From Lachnospiraceae bacterium (GTDB lineage: Bacteria > Bacillota_A > Clostridia > Lachnospirales > Lachnospiraceae), in assembly GCA_024690425.1 (NCBI GenBank), contig JAILCT010000169.1, positions 1 through 6,319 of the forward strand: a DNA stretch of 6,319 nt, in the 5' to 3' direction. The position numbers and the translations under genes were made by a program. Numbering within the stretch: position 1 is the stretch's first letter; each line of letters opens with the position of its first letter. Shown here piece after piece: positions 1 through 5,256 of the stretch. The notes beneath the pieces are model-generated. The model worked only from the letters and a program-made list of their open reading frames with translations, did no database searches and had not been told where the DNA came from.

Positions 1-1
1 A

Positions 2-253
2 GCCAGGGATGCTGATATACTTATATATAACGGAACGATCGACGAAAGTATCGGCAGCATCGAAGAGCTTATCGGAAAGGATAAAATGCTTGCCGATTTT
101 AAAGCTGTCAAGGAAGGACGGGTATATACCACGGATGATAATCTCTTCCAGAGGACGATGAGCATTCCTGACCTTATACTTGACTTTGACAGGATATTCA
201 ATGACACGGATGTGTCCGATAAAGATCTCATATTTCTAAAACAGGTCAGATAG
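2..253 (+). CDS. ABC importer substrate-binding protein, C-terminal fragment (BtuF/FecB-like)
   Basis: The window opens inside this gene; only the last 83 codons and the TAG stop are present, against roughly 300-380 residues for the family. The readable part has alternating beta/alpha character. It includes ILIYNGTID, then FKAVKEGRVYTTDDN, a pattern typical of the second lobe of periplasmic-binding-protein class III folds (Peripla_BP_2 family), and ends in a helical tail. Such proteins are extracellular lipoproteins in Gram-positives that capture a corrinoid, siderophore or haem and pass it to a FecCD-type permease; the signal peptide and lipobox would lie upstream of the window. The identification rests mainly on position: the permease gene starts 13 bases downstream and the ATPase follows, the usual F-C-D order. 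The substrate cannot be read from this fragment. A corrinoid or cobalt compound is inferred from the CbiD domain fused to the ATPase. Confidence 0.75.
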   Translation, partial: ARDADILIYNGTIDESIGSIEELIGKDKMLADFKAVKEGRVYTTDDNLFQRTMSIPDLILDFDRIFNDTDVSDKDLIFLKQVR

Positions 254-256
254 ATC

Positions 257-263
257 GAGGTGG
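257..263 (+). promoter_or_regulatory. Ribosome binding site supporting a TTG start
   Basis: GAGGTGG lies just after the stop of the binding-protein gene. Its GAGG core ends 6 bases before the TTG at 267, a normal distance. The alternative in-frame GTG at 279 has AGGAG at 271-275, only 3 bases away, which is too close. TTG is therefore the preferred start. Confidence 0.55.
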
Positions 264-266
264 AAA

Positions 267-1283
267 TTGCAGGAGAATGTGAAGAAGAGATACAGGATCA
301 TATTTATACTACTTTTGATCCTCGTGGTCATGCTGATGATAATGAATATATGTATAGGCAGTGTGGGTATTTCCCTGAGCGACGCGGTCATGTATTTATC
401 AGGGAGGACATCGGATGATACAGCGGCAAGGATAATAAGGGATATCCGTCTGCCAAGGGCCCTGGCCGCGCTGCTTCTTGGAGGTGCCCTGTCGGTATCG
501 GGCTTTCTCCTGCAGACCTTCTTCCGCAATCCAATAGCGGGTCCCTTTATCCTTGGCATCTCGTCGGGTGCCAAGCTGACGGTGGCTCTTGCAATGGTCG
601 CATCATTAAGCTATGGCTTTTCCATGGGTTCTCTTGCCATGATCATAGCTGCCTTTGCGGGTTCCATGATATCCATGCTCTTTGTCCTTGCTGTATCCGG
701 TAAGGTTGGACGAATGTCGGTACTTATAATATGCGGGGTCATGATAGGATACATATGCTCTGCGGTGACTGATTTTGTGATCACATTTGCGGATGATTCA
801 AACATAGTAAACCTGCACGGCTGGTCACTGGGAAGCTTTTCGGGAACGAGCTGGGATCATGTGGGAGTCATGTCGGTTACGGTTATCATTACGGCCTCTC
901 TTGCCTTCCTGCTTTCAAAGCCCATGTCGGCATACCAGATGGGGGATGTTTATGCGAGGAATGTGGGAGTGAACGTAAGGCTCCTTCGGGTCCTGCTGAT
1001 CCTCATATCAAGCGTGTTGTCGGCAACGGTAACCGCATTTGCAGGTCCTGTATCCTTCGTGGGTGTTGCGGTCCCGCACCTTGTAAAAACACTTTTTAAA
1101 ACTTCAAAGCCTATTGTCCTGATACCCGGATGCTTCCTTGGAGGGGCCTTTTTCTGCCTTATGTGCGACCTTATCGCAAGGACGGTATTTGCCCCGACGG
1201 AACTGTCCATAAGCACCGTGACCGCAGCGTTTGGAGCACCGGTAGTGTTGGCTGTACTATTAAGAAACAGAAAAGAAGATTAA
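267..1283 (+). CDS. FecCD/BtuC-family ABC importer permease
   Basis: This 338-residue integral membrane protein has the normal length for the family (about 330-350). It forms the transmembrane channel of an importer for iron-siderophores, haem or corrinoids, usually as a homodimer with about ten helices per subunit. The first membrane segment is at residues 10-31. The hallmark block RLPRALAALLLGGAL followed by SGFLLQTFFRNPIAGP spans about 61-93. AYQMGDVYARNVGVNV (222-237) matches the family's loop before the later helices. GPVSFVGVAVPHLVK (260-274) is the cytoplasmic coupling region that contacts the ATPase. ELSISTVTAAFGAPVVLAVLLR (about 312-333) is the conserved last helix. The start is TTG; GTG at 279 would shorten it by four residues. 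It lies 13 bases after the binding protein and 6 bases before the ATPase-CbiD gene, so all three are probably cotranscribed. Family assignment is secure; the substrate is inferred as a corrinoid or cobalt complex from the fused CbiD. Confidence 0.93.
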   Translation: MQENVKKRYRIIFILLLILVVMLMIMNICIGSVGISLSDAVMYLSGRTSDDTAARIIRDIRLPRALAALLLGGALSVSGFLLQTFFRNPIAGPFILGISSGAKLTVALAMVASLSYGFSMGSLAMIIAAFAGSMISMLFVLAVSGKVGRMSVLIICGVMIGYICSAVTDFVITFADDSNIVNLHGWSLGSFSGTSWDHVGVMSVTVIITASLAFLLSKPMSAYQMGDVYARNVGVNVRLLRVLLILISSVLSATVTAFAGPVSFVGVAVPHLVKTLFKTSKPIVLIPGCFLGGAFFCLMCDLIARTVFAPTELSISTVTAAFGAPVVLAVLLRNRKED

Positions 1284-1289
1284 CAAAGA

Positions 1290-3209
1290 ATGAGGAAGAA
1301 CAAACGGGAACCGGGTATAACTTCATATCTGCACACTGATGCCATGGCAGCAGGCTACGCCGGGAAGATCATCGTAGAAGATGTGGAACTTGGTGTAAAC
1401 AAGGGAGAGATACTTACCCTTATAGGCCCCAACGGTTCGGGCAAGTCAACAGTGCTTAAAAGCATTATAGGACAGCTGGGCCTCATAAGGGGAGCGGTAT
1501 ATATAGACGGCCGGAACATGACAGGGATCGGCAGGGGCGAACTGGCAAGGAAGCTTTCGCTCCTTATGACCGACCGCATAAAGACCGAGCTTATGACCTG
1601 CTTCGATGTGGTCGCAACGGCAAGGTACCCTTATACGGGAAGTTTCGGCCTTCTTGGGGATGAGGACAGGAGGATAGTGAGTGAAGCGATAGGGCGGGTG
1701 AATGCGGATGAGCTTGCCGACCGTGACTTTAATATGATATCCGACGGCCAGAAACAGAGGATACTCCTTGCCCGCTGTATAGCCCAGGAGCCTGAGCTTA
1801 TAGTGCTTGATGAACCCACATCGTTTCTTGATATAAAGTATAAGATCGAACTTTTGCAGATACTTAAAGGTCTTGCAAGGGATAAAGGCACGGCGATAAT
1901 CATGTCCATGCATGAGATCGATTTTGCAAGGCAGGTATCGGACAGGATCGTATGTATCGGCAGTAAGGGAATCGACAGGATAGGAACGCCTGAGGAAGTT
2001 CTTACGGATGAGTATCTGTGCACCCTCTTTGATATTCCCGCAAAAGAGTATGAGAGCTTTTTTGAAAAGGCACCCTCTGAATATGTGGCAAAAAACGGGA
2101 AGTTACTGCGAAAAGGGATAACCACAGGGACCTGTGCGGCGGCAGCGTCCTACGGGGCAGCAAAGAAACTACTTATGAATGAAAGCCTTGGCAGGGTATC
2201 CCTTATAACTCCTTCGGGCGAGAAAGTAGAGGTTGACATAACACAGGCGGACAACGGAATGAACATGGCCCCTGAAACAGCTGCCTTTTATGTTATCAAG
2301 GACAGTGGTGACGATCCTGATGTTACGAATGGAGCTAAAATAACAGCGTCAGTAGAAAAGGTTGACATAACTCAAAAAACAGCCTTTACGGATGATGCTT
2401 TCCCGGGATTATTTCTTGCCGGCGGAGAGGGCGTCGGTACGGTGACCGAGGAAGGCCTGGAGCAGCCTGTGGGATATCCGGCCATCAACAAGGTGCCAAG
2501 GAGGATGATATTTGAGGCGGTTGATTCGGTAAGGAATGAGGCGGGGTATGAAGGGAACATTCTTGTCACCATATCGGTAGAGAATGGGGATATACTTGCC
2601 GATAAGACCTTCAATCCACAGCTTGGGATCGAGGGAGGTATCTCGATCCTTGGAACGAGCGGGATCCTTGAACCCATGAGCGAAAAGGCGATCGTTGATA
2701 CGATCGAAGTGCAGATAAAGCAGCAGGCGGCGCTTGGGAAGAAGTCACTGCTTGTCACTCCCGGACTGTACGGGCAGAGTTACATTAAGAATGACCTGGG
2801 CATGTCACTTGAAGGTGCCGTAAAATGTTCCAATTTTATAGGCGAGACCATTGATATGGCCGGTACTTACGGATTTGAGGAAATGCTTCTTGTGGGTAAT
2901 CTTGGCAAGCTTGTCAAGCTGGCAGGCGGGATAATGAATACACATTCAAGAGTTGCAGACGCCAGGATGGATATAATGTGTACCCACCTTGCCCTCTGCG
3001 GCGGGACGACCGATATGGCAAGAAAGATGTACGGCTGTATCAATACGGACTCGGCACTTGATAAGCTTAAGGAGTGGGGGCTCTTTGACGAAGTGGTAGC
3101 AAGCCTGCTCGATGCGATCCGTGAACGCATTTCAAGACGGGCTGTATCATCTTTAAAGGTTACGGTCAAGGTTTTCTCGGAAAAGTACGGCTTCCTTGGT
3201 GAAATATGA
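1290..3209 (+). CDS. cbiD: Fusion protein: FecE/BtuD-type ABC ATPase + CbiD cobalt-precorrin-5B C1-methyltransferase
   Basis: One uninterrupted 639-residue frame carries two complete proteins. Residues 1 to about 260 form an importer ATPase: Walker A GPNGSGKST (46-54), signature SDGQ (151-154), Walker B IVLDEP (171-176), D-loop near 180-181 and switch His208. Residues about 271-639 form a full-length CbiD. It opens with the family's GITTGTCAAAA (276-286) and continues with DDPDVTNGAKI (341-351), GGEGVGTVTEEGL (378-390), GGISILGTSGI (449-459), CSNFIGE (513-519), GKLVKLAGGIMNTHSR (539-554) and a normal C-terminus. CbiD uses S-adenosylmethionine to methylate C1 of cobalt-precorrin-5B in the anaerobic (early-cobalt) cobalamin pathway. 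The ATPase should power the upstream permease from the cytoplasmic face. The ATG follows the permease stop by 6 bases with only a weak Shine-Dalgarno, suggesting translational coupling; the first ATPase strand begins at about residue 11, so a later start would truncate the domain. No ATG with a ribosome site lies near the junction (about 2070-2100). Each domain call is firm; the joint function is inferred. Confidence 0.93.
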   Translation: MRKNKREPGITSYLHTDAMAAGYAGKIIVEDVELGVNKGEILTLIGPNGSGKSTVLKSIIGQLGLIRGAVYIDGRNMTGIGRGELARKLSLLMTDRIKTELMTCFDVVATARYPYTGSFGLLGDEDRRIVSEAIGRVNADELADRDFNMISDGQKQRILLARCIAQEPELIVLDEPTSFLDIKYKIELLQILKGLARDKGTAIIMSMHEIDFARQVSDRIVCIGSKGIDRIGTPEEVLTDEYLCTLFDIPAKEYESFFEKAPSEYVAKNGKLLRKGITTGTCAAAASYGAAKKLLMNESLGRVSLITPSGEKVEVDITQADNGMNMAPETAAFYVIKDSGDDPDVTNGAKITASVEKVDITQKTAFTDDAFPGLFLAGGEGVGTVTEEGLEQPVGYPAINKVPRRMIFEAVDSVRNEAGYEGNILVTISVENGDILADKTFNPQLGIEGGISILGTSGILEPMSEKAIVDTIEVQIKQQAALGKKSLLVTPGLYGQSYIKNDLGMSLEGAVKCSNFIGETIDMAGTYGFEEMLLVGNLGKLVKLAGGIMNTHSRVADARMDIMCTHLALCGGTTDMARKMYGCINTDSALDKLKEWGLFDEVVASLLDAIRERISRRAVSSLKVTVKVFSEKYGFLGEI

Positions 3210-3248
3210 AGACACGGGGACGAAAATTAAAATACCTACTTTTGGTGA

Positions 3249-3277
3249 TAGTCAAAATCAGATTCTTGTGGTATGAT
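3249..3277 (+). promoter_or_regulatory. Promoter of the L,D-transpeptidase gene (sigma-A type, extended -10)
   Basis: TAGTCA (3249-3254, four of six matches to TTGACA) is separated by exactly 17 bases from TATGAT (3272-3277, five of six matches to TATAAT). The -10 is preceded by TGTGG, a TRTGN extension common in Gram-positive promoters. Transcription would begin near 3284, giving a leader of about 48 bases. This suggests the gene is transcribed separately from the upstream transport operon. Prediction only. Confidence 0.6.
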
Positions 3278-3318
3278 GCTATCCGTTACAGAAAATCAGT
3301 TAATTATTTATTGCTATT

Positions 3319-3324
3319 GAGGAG
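3319..3324 (+). promoter_or_regulatory. Ribosome binding site fixing the L,D-transpeptidase start
   Basis: GAGGAG ends 7 bases before the ATG at 3332. It decides between that ATG and an in-frame ATG at 3206, which lacks such a site and would place the predicted promoter inside the coding region. Confidence 0.8.
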
Positions 3325-3331
3325 ATATGTT

Positions 3332-4105
3332 ATGAAAAGGATTATCATACCGGTTCTTTTGGCAGCGGCTATCGTAACCTTTGGCGCGAGGACGGCCTAT
3401 GCGGCTGACTTTGATGCAGTCTATTATGCACAACGTTATCCAGAGGTTGCAAACATAGTCGGGTGCGACGAGAAGGCGCTGCTTGACCATTACATGAAGA
3501 CAGGTCAGAAGGAAGGACGTTATCCGAATGCACTGGCTGAGTGCGAAGGCAGGGCAAGAGAGATCGATATTCAGAATGCCAGGGCACTGGGGAATACAGC
3601 GCTTGCCGAGAGCCTCAGCAAGGCTCAGGAAGCAGCCAACACAGTAAAGACACCCGCTGCACAGACACCTGCACTGCAGGCACCGGCAGTTGCCGTGGAT
3701 CCTTCAGCGTTCGCCATTGCGACGGTTCAGGCAACCGGTACTTACGTGGATGTGGACATTGCCAATCAGACGATGGTATATTTCGTAAATAATCTTCCGG
3801 TACTTACATCGCCCTGTGTTACCGGAACACCTAAGAATAACCGTTCAACCCCGACGGGAGCATTTTATATAATACAGAAGGTTCCCGGCAAGCGACTTAA
3901 GGGTGATACATGGGATGTATGGGTAGACAGATGGATGAAGTTCACGAACGGAGCGGTAGGACTTCATGATGCATCCTGGAGGAAGAAGTTCGGCGGGAAT
4001 ATATACAAGTCAAACGGATCGCATGGATGCGTAAATCTTCCGAAGGATGTGGCATATGCACTCTATGATATGGTCACGGTAGGAACACCGGTCATCGTTC
4101 ACTGA
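3332..4105 (+). CDS. Secreted L,D-transpeptidase (YkuD domain) with extra N-terminal domain
   Basis: This 257-residue exported protein probably makes 3-3 cross-links in peptidoglycan or attaches proteins to it. Residues 1-24 are a signal peptide: MKR, a hydrophobic core, and cleavage likely after TAYA. Residues about 26-66 form a small domain, FDAVYYAQRYPEV...HYMKTGQKEGRYPN, of a kind seen in cell-surface proteins of Lachnospiraceae; its function is unknown to me. Residues about 67-105 are helical and charged, then an Ala/Pro/Thr/Gln-rich linker runs to about 123. The YkuD catalytic domain fills about 136-257. It contains GTPKNNRSTPTGAFYI (165-180), His212 in GLHD, and the active-site motif SHGCVNLP (230-237) with nucleophile Cys233. 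An upstream in-frame ATG at 3206 overlaps the preceding stop but would destroy the signal peptide position. A promoter and ribosome site lie directly ahead of 3332. The TGA stop abuts the stop of the convergent gene on the other strand. Enzyme class is firm; the reaction in this organism is inferred. Confidence 0.92.
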   Translation: MKRIIIPVLLAAAIVTFGARTAYAADFDAVYYAQRYPEVANIVGCDEKALLDHYMKTGQKEGRYPNALAECEGRAREIDIQNARALGNTALAESLSKAQEAANTVKTPAAQTPALQAPAVAVDPSAFAIATVQATGTYVDVDIANQTMVYFVNNLPVLTSPCVTGTPKNNRSTPTGAFYIIQKVPGKRLKGDTWDVWVDRWMKFTNGAVGLHDASWRKKFGGNIYKSNGSHGCVNLPKDVAYALYDMVTVGTPVIVH

Positions 4106-4765
4106 TCAATAATCCTTCGATCTTTCGTAAAACTGATCGTAGAATGAAATGGAAGGGTCGTAAGGATCCTGATAGAATCTTTTTAAGAAGGCTGTCATAC
4201 ACTTCGCAGCATCGGACTGTGAGGTAATGGCAGCTGTTTCTTTTCTTGCGTTTTCAAGAATGTCATGCCATTTAAGAACAAAGGTCTCATAGGCTGACAG
4301 GTTATCTATACCGAGCCACTTGCGGATCTTGACTTTGGTCTTATTGGGATGGGGACACTCATATATCTGCAGGAAATAAGAGAAGCCTCCGTTTTCGTAT
4401 ATGCGTCCCAGCGGATACAGACGGCAGAATCCGGGCCTGAAAGCGTGTATGCCGCAGCGTCCGTCTTCGCTTAAGAACCGGCATGCCCCCGCTTCTTTAT
4501 CGATGTTCAGATGGGGTAGAAGAAGCCCGTCTGCCATGCCCAGTGCAATGGCGGGAATGCTTCCCTGCGTAAGGAGTTCATCGAAGCCTGCTCCCAGCCC
4601 CACAGTCAGCTCGTATATATCGTAGGGATCGAGTATTATGGTATCATCAACTTTACGGCAGCATTCGGAACAGCCGCTGCAGTCCGAACAGCCGATCTTT
4701 ACCATATCTCCAGACCGGTATCTTCTTCCGTCGGATATTTCGTCTATATCAACTTCCCGTATCAT
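4106..4765 (-). CDS. YkgJ-family cysteine-cluster protein (putative metal/Fe-S binding)
   Basis: This 219-residue cytoplasmic protein has no signal peptide or membrane segment. Near its N-terminus is CSDCSGCSECC (Cys26, 29, 32, 35, 36), the CxxCxxCxxCC arrangement of the family once annotated as Fe-S oxidoreductases and now as zinc- or iron-chelating (Pfam CxxCxxCC/YkgJ type). More conserved cysteines follow in GACRFL (Cys95), GRCGIH (Cys104), PGFCRLYP (Cys114) and YECP (Cys137), the usual second half of the domain. The C-terminal 80 residues are a helical extension without recognisable motifs. The biochemical role of the family is not established to my knowledge, so no reaction is assigned. 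The start at 4765 is supported by AGGCGGT five bases upstream. It is the only minus-strand gene here. It is divergent from thioredoxin-queH and converges on the transpeptidase gene with no gap. Confidence 0.85.
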   Translation of the reverse strand: MIREVDIDEISDGRRYRSGDMVKIGCSDCSGCSECCRKVDDTIILDPYDIYELTVGLGAGFDELLTQGSIPAIALGMADGLLLPHLNIDKEAGACRFLSEDGRCGIHAFRPGFCRLYPLGRIYENGGFSYFLQIYECPHPNKTKVKIRKWLGIDNLSAYETFVLKWHDILENARKETAAITSQSDAAKCMTAFLKRFYQDPYDPSISFYDQFYERSKDY

Positions 4766-4770
4766 ATGTT

Positions 4771-4777
4771 ACCGCCT
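4771..4777 (-). promoter_or_regulatory. Ribosome binding site of the YkgJ-family gene
   Basis: Read on the minus strand this is AGGCGGT, one mismatch from AGGAGGT, ending 5 bases before the ATG whose first base is 4765. It supports the chosen start. Confidence 0.55.
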
Positions 4778-4821
4778 TTTTATGATCATCAGATTAACTA
4801 TATCATATAAATGCAGTGTAT

Positions 4822-4846
4822 GAAACGGGGAACTGTCCTCTGTTTC
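4822..4846. repeat. Imperfect inverted repeat (hairpin) in the divergent intergenic region
   Basis: GAAACGGGGA (4822-4831) pairs with TCCTC, one bulged T, then GTTTC (4836-4846) around the four-base loop ACTG. That gives ten pairs with one G-T wobble and one bulge on the plus strand. It ends two bases before the -35 box of the thioredoxin promoter. It is not followed by a clean T-run, so it is not a convincing terminator. The GGGGA-ACTG-TCC core resembles short palindromes that occur in many copies between genes in some Firmicutes, but a single copy here cannot prove that. Confidence 0.5.
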
Positions 4847-4848
4847 GC

Positions 4849-4877
4849 TTGTGTTTTGCTAAAGGGTAAATTATAAT
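4849..4877 (+). promoter_or_regulatory. Promoter of the thioredoxin-queH unit
   Basis: A perfect TATAAT (4872-4877) lies 17 bases after TTGTGT (4849-4854), which keeps the TTG of the consensus -35. Transcription would start near 4884, giving a leader of about 56 bases before the thioredoxin ATG. The -35 box directly abuts the inverted repeat at 4822-4846, so any factor bound there could influence it. Prediction only. Confidence 0.65.
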
Positions 4878-4926
4878 AAAACCTAAGAGTATTTAAGATG
4901 CTCCGACCTGATAATGCAGACATGAG

Positions 4927-4934
4927 AAGGAGGT
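4927..4934 (+). promoter_or_regulatory. Strong ribosome binding site fixing the thioredoxin start
   Basis: AAGGAGGT is a near-perfect Shine-Dalgarno sequence; its GGAGG core ends 6 bases before the ATG at 4940. It rules out the upstream in-frame ATG at 4898, which would add 14 unrelated residues and has no such site. Confidence 0.85.
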
Positions 4935-4939
4935 ATTGT

Positions 4940-5251
4940 ATGGCTGAAGTTATGTTAACCAAGGATAATTTTGAAGCTGAAGTTCTTAAATCGGATATCC
5001 CGGTGCTGGTTGATTTCTGGGCACCCTGGTGCGGACCCTGTAAGATGGCAGGACCGATAATCAGTGAGATAGCTGAGGAATATGCGGGAACATATAAGGT
5101 AGGCAAGGTCAATGTTGATGAAGAGGAGGATCTTGCAGGACAGTATAATGTGATGAGCATACCTATGGTAGCTGTTTTTGAAAACGGTGCGATCAAGAAT
5201 AAGACTGTGGGACTTCACAGCAAGCAGGAATATCTTGATCTGTTTAAGTAG
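4940..5251 (+). CDS. trxA: Thioredoxin
   Basis: This 103-residue protein has the normal size of a cytoplasmic thioredoxin, which reduces protein disulfides and is recharged by thioredoxin reductase. The active site is WCGPC (30-34) inside VDFWAPWCGPCK. The buried acidic residue Asp25 and Lys56 sit where the classical Asp26 and Lys57 pair lies in the E. coli protein. The cis-proline is Pro75 in SIPM; the usual residue after it is Thr, here Met. There is no signal peptide. It is the first gene of a short rightward unit, with its own promoter and a strong ribosome site, and is followed after 5 bases by queH, whose weak ribosome site overlaps the thioredoxin stop. This arrangement suggests coupled expression and possibly a reductant role for QueH, which is inference. 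Genomes of this type often carry several thioredoxins, so this need not be the main housekeeping copy. Confidence 0.95.
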   Translation: MAEVMLTKDNFEAEVLKSDIPVLVDFWAPWCGPCKMAGPIISEIAEEYAGTYKVGKVNVDEEEDLAGQYNVMSIPMVAVFENGAIKNKTVGLHSKQEYLDLFK

Positions 5252-5256
5252 GTTTC

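Noticed and set aside
2085..2087. An internal GTG start that would give a free-standing CbiD.
   Set aside because: There is no Shine-Dalgarno sequence in the preceding 20 bases and no break in the frame.
1446..2125. Long minus-strand open frames opposite the ATPase domain.
   Set aside because: They are antisense shadows of a gene with clear motifs; their translations show no recognisable family and they lack ribosome sites.
3207..3224. TGAAGACACGGGGACG after the cbiD fusion, similar to TGAAACGGGGAAC at 4821-4833; possibly a second copy of the same repeat.
   Set aside because: Only about ten bases agree, with a gap, and there is no matching second arm, so chance similarity is likely.
3206..3331. 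An N-terminal extension of the L,D-transpeptidase starting at ATG 3206, overlapping the cbiD fusion stop.
   Set aside because: It would bury the signal peptide 42 residues inside the protein and place the predicted promoter within the gene; ATG 3332 has an ideal GAGGAG site.
4802..4807. A minus-strand -10-like TATGAT that could be the promoter of the YkgJ-family gene.
   Set aside because: No acceptable -35 box lies at 16-18 bases; the region is AT-rich, so the match is weak evidence. A promoter must exist here but I cannot place it.
4780..4810. An inverted repeat, TATGAT at 4781-4786 and ATCATA at 4802-4807, as an operator.
   Set aside because: Six-base arms in AT-rich DNA with a 15-base gap are expected by chance.
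4898..4939. A 14-residue N-terminal extension of thioredoxin from ATG 4898.
   Set aside because: The ATG at 4940 has a near-perfect ribosome site, and the protein then matches the standard thioredoxin length.
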